In this document: piece by piece, positions 50,612-59,860 of the stretch
Layout of the letters: the number at the start of each line of letters is the position of its first letter
Position numbering within the stretch: position 1 is the stretch's first letter
Assembly: GCA_025774805.1 (NCBI GenBank)
Contig: JALGZR010000008.1
Location: 1-64,000 of the forward strand
Length of the DNA: 64,000 bases
Direction of reading: 5' to 3'
Source: a bacterium
GTDB lineage: Bacteria > ARS69
Notes under the pieces: generated by a model
What the model was told of the DNA's origin: nothing
The model's input: only the letters and a program-made list of their open reading frames with translations
The model's database searches: none
Program-made: the position numbers and the translations under genes

Positions 50612-53293
50612 GTCGCCCGCGCTCTCGGCGCCTCCCGACCCCGGGGGCAGCCCGAGCTCGGCCCGCGCTCGCGCGACGTCCTCGAGCGGGATCGCCCCGG
50701 CGAGACCGAGCCGGTGCAGCGTCGCCGCCGCGATTCCCTCGGCGTCGATGCCGAAGAGACGACGCAGGGCCTCCCGGGTGTCGCTCCGCCCGAAGCCGTC
50801 GGTTCCCAGGGAGTGGTAGGGACCGGGCACCCACCGCGCGATCTGATCCGGAACCGATCGCACCCAGTCGCTTGCCGCGATGGTCGGTCCCTCGAAATCC
50901 TGCAGAAGACGCGTGACCCGAGGCACGCGGGGTGGATCCGACGGGTGCTCGAGATTGTGGCGTTCGCACTCGAGCGCTTCGCGGCGGAGCTCGGTGAAGC
51001 TGGTCGCGCTCCAGACGTCGGCGGCCACGTCGTACCGCTCGGCCAGGATCTCCTGCGCGCGGAGCGCCTGATTGAGGATCGGTCCGCTGCCGAGGAGCCG
51101 GGCCCGGTGGACGCGGGGCTGCGGAGCGGGCCGGAAGCGGTAGAGCCCCCGGAGGATTCCCTCGCCGACCCCCTCGGGCATCGGGGGTTGCGTGTAGTTC
51201 TCGTTGTAGATCGTGATGTAGTAGGAGACGTCCTCGTTCTCGCCGTACATCCTCCGCAGGCCGTCCCTCACGATCGTCGCGAGCTCGTAGGCGTAGGCGG
51301 GGTCGTAGGCCACGACGGAGGGAACCGCGGAGGCGAGAAGATGGCTGTGGCCGTCGTCGTGCTGGAGCCCCTCGCCGGCCAGGGTGGTGCGCCCCGCGGT
51401 GGCCCCCATGAGGAATCCGCGCCCGCGGGCGTCGGCGAAGGCCCAGATCTGATCCATGGTCCGCTGGAAACCGAACATCGAATAGAAGATGTAGAAGGGA
51501 ATCGTGGGCTCGCCGTGCGTGGCGAAGGAGGTTCCCGCCGCGGTGAACGACGCCATGGACCCGGCCTCGGTGATTCCCTCCTCGAGGATCTGTCCGTCCT
51601 CTCCCTCCGAGTACGAGAGCAGGAGCTCCGCGTCCACGGGCTCGTAGCGTTGGCCGAAGGGCGAGTAGATCCGGAACTCCCGGAAGAGCCCCTCCATTCC
51701 GAACGTCCTCGCCTCGTCGGGAACGATCGGAACGACGCGGGGACCGAAGTCCGGAGTCCGCAGGAGCCCGCGCAGGAGCCGCACGAAGGCCATGGTGGTC
51801 GAGACCTCCTGCCCGGATTTCGTACCCGACTCGAACTCCGCGAACACGTCCTCCGTGGGCAACGGGATCGATGCGGGGCGCACGATCCGTTTCGGCAGAC
51901 AGCCGCCGAGCGCCCGGCGCCGCTCGAGGAGATACCGGATCTCCTCGCAGTCCGGGCCCGGCCGGTAGTACGGCGGGTGTTCCTCCAGACGGGAGTCGGG
52001 GATGGGAAGCTGGAGCCGGTCCCGGAACGCCATCAGCTCCTTGCGGCTGAGGCTCTTCATCTGGTGCGTGACGTTGCGGGCTTCGAACCCCTCGCCCAGC
52101 GTCCACCCCTTCACGGTCTTCGCGAGGATCACCGTGGGCGCGCCCCGGTGCTCGACCGCCCGCCGGTACGCGGCATAGAGCTTGCGGTAGTCGTGGCCTC
52201 CCCGTCTCAGCTTCGTGAGGGCGTCGTCGGAAAGGTCCTCCACCAGACGGGTGAGCCGGGGATCGGGTCCGAAGAAGTGCTCACGGATGAAGGCGCCCGA
52301 CTCGACGGTGTATCTCTGGTACTGGCCGTCGAGCGTGTCCATCATCTTCTGTCGCAGGGCCCCGTCGCCGTCGCGGGCGAGAAGATCGTCCCACTCGCGA
52401 CCCCAGATCACCTTGATCACGTTCCAGCCGGCGCCCCGGAACGTCCCCTCGAGCTCCTGGATGATCTTCCCGTTCCCGCGAACCGGGCCGTCGAGACGCT
52501 GCAGGTTGCAGTTCACGATGAAGACGAGGTTGTCCAGCTTCTCCCGGGCCGCGATGCCGAGCGCTCCGAGCGTCTCGGGCTCGTCGGTCTCCCCGTCCCC
52601 GAGAAACGCCCAGACCCGGGTCTCGTCGCTCCCCAGGATCCCCCGCGCCCTCAGATATCGATTGAACCGCGCCTGGTAGATGGCCGCGATCGGACCGAGA
52701 CCCATCGAGACGGTGGGGAACTCCCAGAAGTCGGGAAGGAGTCGGGGATGGGGATACGAGGGGAGACCCGGATGCGAGCCCGCCTCCCGACGGAAGTGAT
52801 CGAGGTCCTCTTCGCCCAGGCGTCCTTCGAGATAGGCGCGGGCGTACAGTCCGGGGGCGGCGTGTCCCTGGTAGAAGATCTGATCGCCCGGTGCCCCGTC
52901 CTTCCCCCGGAAGAAGTGGTTGAATCCGACCTCGTAGAGACTCGCGGCGGACGCGTACGTCGAGATGTGACCGCCGAGGCCCGGAGAGCGGTGGTTCGCG
53001 CGCGTCACCATCGCCATCGCGTTCCATCGTATGAGGCGGCGGATGCGACGTTCCATCTCCTCGTCGCCGGGGAAATCGGGCTCCTCCGCCGGGGAGATCG
53101 TGTTGACGTAGGCCGAGCGCGTGAGGGCGGGCAGATCCACTTCGCGGCGTCGGGCGTGCCGCAGGACGTGCAGGAGAAGATCGCGAGCCCGCTGGGGACC
53201 GGCGGTGTCGAGCACGGCGTCGAGGGACTCGATCCACTCTCCGGTCTCCTGCGGGTCGGAATCCGCGATGCGATCGGGGGACGGCGGCGACAT
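50609..53293 (-). CDS. aceE: Pyruvate dehydrogenase E1 component, homodimeric type
   Basis: 894 residues. ATG 53293 has GGGAG upstream; the open frame before it is Pro/Arg-rich noise. Thiamine diphosphate motif [12 protein letters not shown] followed by [78 protein letters not shown] and [20 protein letters not shown] are AceE hallmarks. It decarboxylates pyruvate and reductively acetylates lipoyl-E2. E2 (aceF) and E3 (lpd) are not adjacent. Its TAG is part of repeat copy C. Confidence 0.96.
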   Translation of the reverse strand: MSPPSPDRIADSDPQETGEWIESLDAVLDTAGPQRARDLLLHVLRHARRREVDLPALTRSAYVNTISPAEEPDFPGDEEMERRIRRLIRWNAMAMVTRANHRSPGLGGHISTYASAASLYEVGFNHFFRGKDGAPGDQIFYQGHAAPGLYARAYLEGRLGEEDLDHFRREAGSHPGLPSYPHPRLLPDFWEFPTVSMGLGPIAAIYQARFNRYLRARGILGSDETRVWAFLGDGETDEPETLGALGIAAREKLDNLVFIVNCNLQRLDGPVRGNGKIIQELEGTFRGAGWNVIKVIWGREWDDLLARDGDGALRQKMMDTLDGQYQRYTVESGAFIREHFFGPDPRLTRLVEDLSDDALTKLRRGGHDYRKLYAAYRRAVEHRGAPTVILAKTVKGWTLGEGFEARNVTHQMKSLSRKELMAFRDRLQLPIPDSRLEEHPPYYRPGPDCEEIRYLLERRRALGGCLPKRIVRPASIPLPTEDVFAEFESGTKSGQEVSTTMAFVRLLRGLLRTPDFGPRVVPIVPDEARTFGMEGLFREFRIYSPFGQRYEPVDAELLLSYSEGEDGQILEEGITEAGSMASFTAAGTSFATHGEPTIPFYIFYSMFGFQRTMDQIWAFADARGRGFLMGATAGRTTLAGEGLQHDDGHSHLLASAVPSVVAYDPAYAYELATIVRDGLRRMYGENEDVSYYITIYNENYTQPPMPEGVGEGILRGLYRFRPAPQPRVHRARLLGSGPILNQALRAQEILAERYDVAADVWSATSFTELRREALECERHNLEHPSDPPRVPRVTRLLQDFEGPTIAASDWVRSVPDQIARWVPGPYHSLGTDGFGRSDTREALRRLFGIDAEGIAAATLHRLGLAGAIPLEDVARARAELGLPPGSGGAESAGD

Positions 53294-53445
53294 GCGTGAC
53301 TCCCGTGAGAAGGAAGAGCGAGAGGGGAAGGGGTCCCCGGGGAGGAAGGGACCTCCTCGGGGGTCGCCGGGACGAGGTGAGCAAGATAGGGCCAAGCCCG
53401 GGACGCTGTCCACGGGGGCGCGGGGGCCGCGACGACCCCTCCGCC

Positions 53446-53474
53446 TTGACACCGGAGCGGGCAGCCCCTACCGT
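53446..53474 (+). promoter_or_regulatory. Sigma-70 promoter of tRNA-Arg
   Basis: A perfect TTGACA (53446-53451), 17-base spacer, TACCGT (53469-53474). The expected start is about six bases before the tRNA 5' end. Confidence 0.65.
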
Positions 53475-53486
53475 CTTCTGCCGCGC

Positions 53487-53563
53487 GGGCCCGTAGCTCA
53501 GTTGGATAGAGCGTTGGTCTCCGGAACCAAAGGCCGGAGGTTCGAATCCTCTCGGGCCCGCCA
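53487..53563 (+). tRNA. tRNA-Arg (anticodon CCG)
   Basis: 77 bases. Acceptor GGGCCCG/CGGGCCC (7 perfect pairs), D arm GCTCAGTTGGATAGAGC, anticodon stem TTGGT/ACCAA with loop CTCCGGA (CCG), T arm GGAGGTTCGAATCCTCT, and an encoded CCA end. Confidence 0.97.
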
Positions 53564-53611
53564 CGCGCTCCGCCGCGCCCGGCCGGTCGGTCGGGCGCGG
53601 CCGCGTTTCGG

Positions 53612-53635
53612 GCCCGCATGCCTCACCAGGCTTGG
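53612..53635 (+). repeat. Degenerate copy E of the dispersed repeat, after tRNA-Arg
   Basis: GCCCGCATGCCTCACCAGGC then TTGG matches copies A/B (GCCCGCATTTCTCACCAGGC then TCGT) with few changes. It is flanked by GGGCCC and GGGCCC, so it can fold as a hairpin and may end the tRNA transcript. This is the only copy not starting at a stop codon. Confidence 0.6.
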
Positions 53636-53697
53636 GCCCCGTTGCCTCCCGGGAGGGGCGATGCTAGATTGTTTCCTCCCAGTGCGGGGGGAAGTCG

Positions 53698-55287
53698 TTG
53701 AAGCGATTCGCCTTGTCGATCCTCCTCCTCGCCCTCCTCGGACGGGCGACTCCGAGCGAAGCCCAGGAACCCGACCCGGTGAGCGGGGGGACCCTGATCT
53801 ACGGTCGGGGCATGGACGCCGTGGGACTCGATCCCGCCCACGAGTCCGATGGGGAGTCGTTCAAGGTCTGCGACAACGTCTACGAGTGTCTTCTCCGCTT
53901 CGCCGACAACGGAACCGACATCGAGCCCGGGCTGGCGACGCACTGGGAGGTCAGCGAAGACGGGCGCGAGTGGACGTTCCATCTGCGGCGGGGGGTGCGT
54001 TTCCACAACGGAGACCCCCTCGACGCGATGGCGGTCGCGTACTCGTTCGAGCGCCAGTGGGGCGCGCGTGAGCCCCGGCACGAGGACTACGGCGTCGGCG
54101 GGCCGTATCCCTTCTGGGGATACCTCGGGATGGACGACATCCTGGAGAGTATCGAGATCCTCGATCACCTGACGGTCCGGTTCGTTCTCAAGACTTCGAG
54201 CGCCCCCTTTCTCTCCAACCTCGCCTGCAACTTCGCGGCCATCGTGTCGCCGCGGGAGGCGCACCGCTGGGGCGAGGAGTTCTTCCGCCACCCCTGCGGA
54301 ACGGGACCCTTTCGCTTCGAGGAATGGAAGCGGGCCGAGACGATCACCCTCGTTCGGAACGAGGACTACTGGGGCCTGCCGCCCTATTTGGACCGCATCG
54401 TCTTCCGGTCGATACCGGAGAACTCGACCCGCTTCTTCGAGCTTCTCTCGGGCTCCATCCACATGATGGACGGCATCCCTCCCGACGACGTCCCCGCCAT
54501 CCAGACGGACCGGAGCCTCAAGCTGCACGGGTCGCCGGGCATGAACGTCGCCTACCTGGCGATGAACCTCGATCACGAGCCGTTCGGGAATCCGCGGGTG
54601 AGACGCGCCGTGAACCACGCCGTCGACAAGGAGATGATCGTCTCCGCGCTGTACGGACATCTCGCGGAGATTGCTCTCGGCCCGCTCCCCCCCAATGTCT
54701 TCGGAGCGCACGAGGACCCGCCCGCGTACGGGTACGACCCGGAGTTCGCGCGCCGTCTGCTGGAGGAGGCTGGCTACCCCGACGGTTTCGAGACGACCCT
54801 GTGGACGATGTCGGGTCCGCGACCCTACATGCCGCAGCCGGTGCGCCTCGCCCAGGTGATTCAGGCCGACCTCGCGCAGGTGGGGATTCGGGCCCGGATC
54901 GTCTCCTACGAGTGGGGGACCTACCTCGGAAGGGTTCACCGGGGGCACCACGACATGGCCCTCCTCGGCTGGCAGGCGGACAACGGAGATCCGGACAACT
55001 TCCTCTTCGTCCACTTCGACAAGTCGTCCGCGGTCCCCCCCGCCGGCAACATCGCCTTCTACCGGGACGAGACGGTCCACGAGCTCCTGCTCGCGGGCCA
55101 GCGGACCGTGGATCCCGATCTCCGGTTGCCCTACTACCGAGAGGCCCAGGAGATCATCCACCGGGACGCCCCTTGGGTTCCCCTGGTACACACCATGGAA
55201 CTGGCAGCGCTGCGACGGGGAGTCTTCGGATACCGCCTCCATCCGACGGGACGGGTCCTTCTCTCTCGCGTCTGGCTCTCCCGGTGA
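53698..55287 (+). CDS. ABC transporter substrate-binding protein, family 5 (peptide/nickel type)
   Basis: 529 residues from TTG 53698, with GGGGGAAG just upstream. A signal peptide (FALSILLLALLGRATPSEA) has no lipobox. Family 5 marks: GGTLIYGRGMDAVGLDPAHE, YECLLRFADNGTDIEPGLAT, the long HLRRGVRFHNGDPLDAMAVA and RRAVNHAVDKEMIV, then MALLGWQADNGDPDNFLFVH. It captures oligopeptides or similar solutes in the periplasm. Two permease genes follow with a GTGA overlap. Confidence 0.92.
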   Translation: MKRFALSILLLALLGRATPSEAQEPDPVSGGTLIYGRGMDAVGLDPAHESDGESFKVCDNVYECLLRFADNGTDIEPGLATHWEVSEDGREWTFHLRRGVRFHNGDPLDAMAVAYSFERQWGAREPRHEDYGVGGPYPFWGYLGMDDILESIEILDHLTVRFVLKTSSAPFLSNLACNFAAIVSPREAHRWGEEFFRHPCGTGPFRFEEWKRAETITLVRNEDYWGLPPYLDRIVFRSIPENSTRFFELLSGSIHMMDGIPPDDVPAIQTDRSLKLHGSPGMNVAYLAMNLDHEPFGNPRVRRAVNHAVDKEMIVSALYGHLAEIALGPLPPNVFGAHEDPPAYGYDPEFARRLLEEAGYPDGFETTLWTMSGPRPYMPQPVRLAQVIQADLAQVGIRARIVSYEWGTYLGRVHRGHHDMALLGWQADNGDPDNFLFVHFDKSSAVPPAGNIAFYRDETVHELLLAGQRTVDPDLRLPYYREAQEIIHRDAPWVPLVHTMELAALRRGVFGYRLHPTGRVLLSRVWLSR

Positions 55288-56288
55288 CCCCCTATCTCAT
55301 CCGGCGGATTCTCCTCATTCTGCCCACGCTGTTTGGGGTGTCGATCCTCGCCTTCCTGCTGATCCACTGGATGCCCGGTGACCCCGCGGAGATCCTTGCC
55401 GGGGAGCACGCCTCGCCGGAGGTCGTGGAGCAGCTCCGCAGGGACCTTCACCTCGACCGTCCGCTTCCCGAGCAGTACCTGACCTACGTGGAGGGGATCT
55501 TCCGGGGCGAGCTCGGGCGCTCCGCGAAGACGCACGAGGCCGTCGCGGACGAGATTCGACGCTACTTCCCGGCGACCGTCGAGCTGGCGACGGCGGCCCT
55601 GCTCATCGCCTGCCTGATCGGGGTTCCCGCCGGCTTTCTCGCCGCTCGGCGGCCGGGCGGTCCGGTCGACGCCCTCAGCACCGGTCTCGCCTCCCTCGGC
55701 GTCTCGATGCCGGTCTTCTGGCTGGGGCTGATCCTGATGTACCTGCTGGCCGTGCGCTTTCCGGTCTTTCCCGTCTCCGGTCGCGCGCCGGCGATCTTCT
55801 CCCATCCCCCGGTGACCGGGTTTCTCCTGCTCGACTGCCTGGTCGCGGGGGACGCGCGCATGGCCGTGCGGGTGCTGCATCACCTCGCCGTTCCCGCCTT
55901 CGTTCTGGGGACGGTTCCGATGGCGGTCATCGCGCGGATGACGCGCTCGAGCCTTCTCGAGTCCCTGGGTCGGGACTACATTCGCACGGCGCGGGCCAAG
56001 GGGTTGACGGAGCTTCCGGTGCTCCTGCGGCACGCGGGGCGCAACGGGATTCTACCCACCCTCACGGTGATCGGCCTCCAGTTCGGAGTGCTTCTGGGAG
56101 GGGCCATCATCACCGAGACGGTGTTCTCGTGGCCGGGAATCGGCCGCTGGATCCTCCTCGCCGTCGAGTCGCGCGACGCCCGGGTGCTCCAGGCCGGAGT
56201 GCTGCTCATGGCCATCTCCTTCGCGCTCGTGAACCTGGTGACCGATGCGGCGTACGCGGCGCTGGACCCGCGGATCAAGCTGCGATGA
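55284..56288 (+). CDS. ABC transporter permease DppB/OppB type
   Basis: 334 residues from GTG 55284, six membrane segments. It starts YLIRRILLILPTLFGVSILA, has the family HWMPGDPAEI, and the EAA-type loop YIRTARAKGLTELPVLLRHA, followed by GAIITETVFSWPGIGRW. It forms the import channel with the next gene. No nucleotide-binding subunit follows. Confidence 0.93.
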   Translation: MTPYLIRRILLILPTLFGVSILAFLLIHWMPGDPAEILAGEHASPEVVEQLRRDLHLDRPLPEQYLTYVEGIFRGELGRSAKTHEAVADEIRRYFPATVELATAALLIACLIGVPAGFLAARRPGGPVDALSTGLASLGVSMPVFWLGLILMYLLAVRFPVFPVSGRAPAIFSHPPVTGFLLLDCLVAGDARMAVRVLHHLAVPAFVLGTVPMAVIARMTRSSLLESLGRDYIRTARAKGLTELPVLLRHAGRNGILPTLTVIGLQFGVLLGGAIITETVFSWPGIGRWILLAVESRDARVLQAGVLLMAISFALVNLVTDAAYAALDPRIKLR

Positions 56289-56298
56289 GGCGGGGTCG

Positions 56299-57231
56299 AT
56301 GACAGATACGAGAAGCCGCCGGGCATTCGAGAGAGAGCTCCGGGTCCTCACCCGGCTGCAAAGACGGCGATCCACGGCCACGGCGATGGCCCTGCTCGCT
56401 CTCTTTCTTCTCGGGGCCATGTTCGGCCCGCGGGTGGCGCCCCGGGATCCGTACGAGCAGAACCTGGCGGAGCGCCTGCTGCCTCCGGGAGGGGAGCATC
56501 TCCTCGGAACGGACGAGTTCGGGCGCGATGTCTTCTCCCGTCTGGTTCACGGAACCCGGATCTCGCTCTTCATCGGGGTGGTGTCCGTGCTGATCGGAGT
56601 GACCGTGGGCGGTGCGATCGGACTCACGACCGGCTACTTCGGAGGATGGATCGATCTTCTGGGAATGCGTCTCGTGGATATCCTCCTGGCGTTCCCGAGC
56701 ATCCTGCTGGCGATCGTCGTGGTCGCCGTGCTCGGGCCGAGCCTCGAGAACGCGATGATCGCGGTGGGCATCGTGGGGGTGCCCCAGTACGCGCGCATCG
56801 TGAGGTCCGCCGTGCTCGCGGTGCGGGCGCTCCCGTTCGTGGAGGCGGAGCGGGCCCTGGGGGCCCGCGACGACCGCATCCTCCTCCGCACGGTGCTCCC
56901 GTTCTGCACGGCCCCGCTGCTCGTGCAGGCGAGCCTCGGCCTCGCCACCGCGATCCTGGACGCGGCCGGTCTCTCCTTCCTCGGGCTGGGGGCGCAGCCT
57001 CCCCTCCCCGAGTGGGGGGCCATGCTGGGCCACGGTCGGGAGTACGTCGTGCACGCCCCGTGGATCCTGGTGGCCCCGGGGGGGGCGATCCTTCTCACCG
57101 TGCTCGGGTTCAACCTGCTGGGCGACGGACTGCGCGACGCCCTGGACCCGCGGCTCGCCGCCACCTTCGGACACCGGCCGGCGGGCGGCCCGGACGTCCC
57201 CTCTTGGAAGCGAATCGAAAGGATGACATGA
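56299..57231 (+). CDS. ABC transporter permease DppC/OppC type
   Basis: 310 residues. ATG 56299 with GAGGCGGGG upstream. A cytoplasmic N-terminus and one membrane helix precede the DPY-EQNLAERLLPPGGEHLLG region, then GTDEFGRDVFSRLVHGTRIS, EAERALGARDDRILLRTVLP (EAA loop) and LSFLGLGAQPPLPEWGAML. It pairs with the DppB-like permease. Confidence 0.93.
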   Translation: MTDTRSRRAFERELRVLTRLQRRRSTATAMALLALFLLGAMFGPRVAPRDPYEQNLAERLLPPGGEHLLGTDEFGRDVFSRLVHGTRISLFIGVVSVLIGVTVGGAIGLTTGYFGGWIDLLGMRLVDILLAFPSILLAIVVVAVLGPSLENAMIAVGIVGVPQYARIVRSAVLAVRALPFVEAERALGARDDRILLRTVLPFCTAPLLVQASLGLATAILDAAGLSFLGLGAQPPLPEWGAMLGHGREYVVHAPWILVAPGGAILLTVLGFNLLGDGLRDALDPRLAATFGHRPAGGPDVPSWKRIERMT

Positions 57232-58931
57232 TCGCCACTCGCCTCCGGCGTCTCCTCGCGACCGCGACTCCCGCGCTTCTCTTCCCGCTCCTCCTCTCCG
57301 TCGCGGTCGGAGCGCGCGCCACGGAGCTCCCCGAGGAGAGTGCGCGCGAGGAGATCTCCTTCGACGCGCTCGAGCACTACTCGCTGGGCTCGCTCTTCGA
57401 GGCGCGGGATCGACTGCGGGAGGCGATCCACGAGTATCGTCTCGCACTTCAGCAGACCCCGGACAACGCGAACGTCTACGGCAGTCTCGCTCGCGTCCAC
57501 CTTCGACTGCAGGAGGCGGAGGAGGCCGAGGGCGCGGCCCGCCGAGCGCTCGAGCTGGACCCCTCGAACCGTGAGGCCCTCGACGTCATGGTCGATCTCC
57601 ACCTCGCGCGACGGGATCTGCCGGCCGCCGTGGAGACGCTCCGGCAAGTGGTGGCCTCCGATTCGACCGATCTCCAGACGCGCATCCGGCTCGCGGAGAT
57701 CCTCGAGCGCACGGGGGATCTGGAGGGGGCGCTCGGGGAGCTTCAGGAGGCCTCGCGGCTGAGCCCCGGGCTGGCTCACGTTCACTATCGAATCGGGTCG
57801 CTCTACTCCCAGCTCGGCCGGCTCGAGGAGGCGCTCGACGAGTTCGACACGGTGGTGCGGATCGATCCCTCGTTCACCGAGGCGCTCATCAACGCCGCGA
57901 CCGTGCGCGAGATGGAGATGAACCTGGAAGGCGCGGCCGATCTGTACAAGCGCGTGCTCGAGCTCGAGCCGGAGAATCTCGCGGTCCACCGGCGTCTGCT
58001 GCGGGTCCAGCTCCTGCTCGACGACACCGAGAGAGCGGGGGAGACCGCCCGCTGGATCCTCGAGCGGAACCCGGCCGACGCGGACGTGCGCGAGCAGTAC
58101 GGCCTCCTCCTGCTCCGTGCGGGCGACGTCGAGGGGGCGATCCAGGAGCTGGAGCGGGTCCGATCGGAGTCGGAGAAGCGAATGAGCGTGCGCCGCCACC
58201 TGGGCCGGCTCTACTGGGACGAGGAGGAGCACGAGAGGGCCCGCGAAGCGTACCGCGAGGCCCTCGAGATCGACCCCAGATTCACGGAGGGGTGGGTGTC
58301 GCTGGGCTACCTCCACGCGCAGCTCGACGAGCCCGCGGAGGCGGCCGCGGCCTTCGAGAGGGCGGTGGAGCAGACGCCCGGCCGGCCCGTGCTCCACTTC
58401 CTTCTGGGGGTCTGCCGGAACGATCTCGGCGAGTACGAGAGCGCCCGGGAGGCCTTTGAAGAATCACTCGAACTCCGTCCGGGAAACGCCCAGGCGCACT
58501 ATGGATTGGGCGTTGCCCTCGAACGCCTCGGCCGGACCGAGGACGCCGCGGCCGCTCTCCGCAAGGTCCTGGAGATCGAGCCGGAGAACGGGGAGGCACT
58601 GAACTACCTGGGCTACATGTTCGCCGAAAGAGGGGTGCATTTGAACGAGGCGGTCGAGCTGCTGGAGCGGGCGGTCGCTCTCGAGCCGGAGAACGGCTAC
58701 TACCTCGACAGCCTCGGTTGGGCCCACTTCCAGCGGGGGGAGTTCGAGAAGGCCCTGGGATACCTGGAGCGGGCGACGCGGCGGTCGGAGGGGGACGCCG
58801 TGATCCTCGAGCACTTCGGCGACGTGCTCGAGCGCCTGGGCCGGTCCGAAGAGGCCCGGGAGGCGTGGAAAAGGGCTCTCGAGGCTTCTCCGGACGCGGA
58901 GGGGGCCCGGCGGAAGCTCGGAAACCCTTAG
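57228..58931 (+). CDS. Secreted tetratricopeptide-repeat protein
   Basis: 567 residues with a signal peptide (RLLATATPALLFPLLLSVAVGARA). The rest is about 14 tandem TPRs of 34 residues, seen as repeated A-x-x-x-Y/L-x-x-A-L-E-x-x-P phrases (ALELDPSNREA, VLELEPENLAV, ALEIDPRFTEG, SLELRPGNAQA, ALEPENGYYLDSLGWA). A periplasmic or outer-membrane-associated scaffold is expected; no enzyme domain is present. ATG overlaps the permease stop by four bases. Its TAG is the first codon of repeat copy D. Confidence 0.85.
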   Translation: MIATRLRRLLATATPALLFPLLLSVAVGARATELPEESAREEISFDALEHYSLGSLFEARDRLREAIHEYRLALQQTPDNANVYGSLARVHLRLQEAEEAEGAARRALELDPSNREALDVMVDLHLARRDLPAAVETLRQVVASDSTDLQTRIRLAEILERTGDLEGALGELQEASRLSPGLAHVHYRIGSLYSQLGRLEEALDEFDTVVRIDPSFTEALINAATVREMEMNLEGAADLYKRVLELEPENLAVHRRLLRVQLLLDDTERAGETARWILERNPADADVREQYGLLLLRAGDVEGAIQELERVRSESEKRMSVRRHLGRLYWDEEEHERAREAYREALEIDPRFTEGWVSLGYLHAQLDEPAEAAAAFERAVEQTPGRPVLHFLLGVCRNDLGEYESAREAFEESLELRPGNAQAHYGLGVALERLGRTEDAAAALRKVLEIEPENGEALNYLGYMFAERGVHLNEAVELLERAVALEPENGYYLDSLGWAHFQRGEFEKALGYLERATRRSEGDAVILEHFGDVLERLGRSEEAREAWKRALEASPDAEGARRKLGNP

Positions 58932-59009
58932 CCTGCATTTCTCACCGGTCTCTGCTGCGCCGGCGGCTCGCCGCGTCCTCGTGACGAACCCGGCGAGGAA
59001 TGCAGGCTC
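58929..59009. repeat. Stop-codon-linked dispersed repeat, copy D (inverted pair)
   Basis: The left arm on the plus strand starts at the TAG stop of the TPR gene (TAGCCTGCATTTCTCACCGG). The right arm (58980-59009, CGTGACGAACCCGGCGAGGA then ATGCAGGCTC) is the full 30-base unit in the opposite direction, about 23 of 30 bases as in copy A. The two arms pair into a long hairpin around a GC-rich middle (GCCGGC/GCCGC). It lies between the TPR gene and the sigma factor gene. Confidence 0.78.
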
Positions 59010-59119
59010 CGAGGGGGCGGGGGGGGGGCGGAGGGGTTAGAGTGAGTTCTGCGGACGCCGGACGGCCCTCCGGGCGGAACCTCACCCCGGGAGGGGGGTA
59101 TGCAGCGCAGGAGGTGGAC

Positions 59120-59860
59120 ATGCACCCGCTGCGCGTCGTTCGGCCGGTCTTGGAGGCGACAGAGCGCGTGAAGGACGAACGGGCCGACGAAGACCTGATG
59201 CTGGCGCTCAAGCGCGGCGAGGAGTCCGCGCTGACCGAGCTCATGCGGCGGCATCGGGGACCGATCGTGAACTACGTGAATCGGTTGATCGGTGACCGGG
59301 ACCGGGCCGAAGACCTCGCCCAGGAGGTCTTCCTCCGGGTCTACCGGCACGCCGGCACGTACCGTGTGACCGCCCGGTTCACGACGTGGCTCTATACGAT
59401 CGCGTCGAATCTCGGGAAGAACGAGCTGCGCAATCGGGCGCGCCGGCGCAACGTGTCGATGGAAGACACTCCCCGGGAGCTGAGACAGGAGGACTACCAC
59501 CTCGGAACGCGCGAGGACTTCCTGGCTCCCGACCGCATCACCGATCTGAACGATCGGCAGCGCAAGGTCCGGTGGGCGATCGACACCCTGCCGGAGCACT
59601 TCCGAATCATGCTCGTGCTACGGGATCTCGAGGGCTTCTCCTACGAGGAGATCGCGGGGATGATGGAACTTCCCCTCGGGACCGTGAAATCCCGGATCAA
59701 TCGGGCGCGGATGGAGTTCAAGAAGCGGGTCGAGCCGTTGCTCTCGGCCTCCCGGAGGAACGACCCGTCGATCTTCTGGAGGAACTCGCGCCCCGCCGCC
59801 GACCCGGAGGGAAGCAAGACGTCCCGGACGCGCTCGAACGATGGAGGGAAGAAGCATTGA
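59120..59860 (+). CDS. ECF-type RNA polymerase sigma factor (RpoE family)
   Basis: 246 residues from ATG 59120, preceded by CAGGAGGTGGAC. Region 2: LMRRHRGPIVNYVNRLIGDR, RAEDLAQEVFLRVYRH and TTWLYTIASNLGKNELRNRA. Region 4: LPEHFRIMLVLRDLEGFSYE with the helix-turn-helix EIAGMMELPLGTVKSRINRA. The C-terminal 40 residues are an extra basic tail. It is translationally coupled to a zinc-type anti-sigma factor, so it should respond to envelope or redox stress. Confidence 0.93.
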   Translation: MHPLRVVRPVLEATERVKDERADEDLMLALKRGEESALTELMRRHRGPIVNYVNRLIGDRDRAEDLAQEVFLRVYRHAGTYRVTARFTTWLYTIASNLGKNELRNRARRRNVSMEDTPRELRQEDYHLGTREDFLAPDRITDLNDRQRKVRWAIDTLPEHFRIMLVLRDLEGFSYEEIAGMMELPLGTVKSRINRARMEFKKRVEPLLSASRRNDPSIFWRNSRPAADPEGSKTSRTRSNDGGKKH

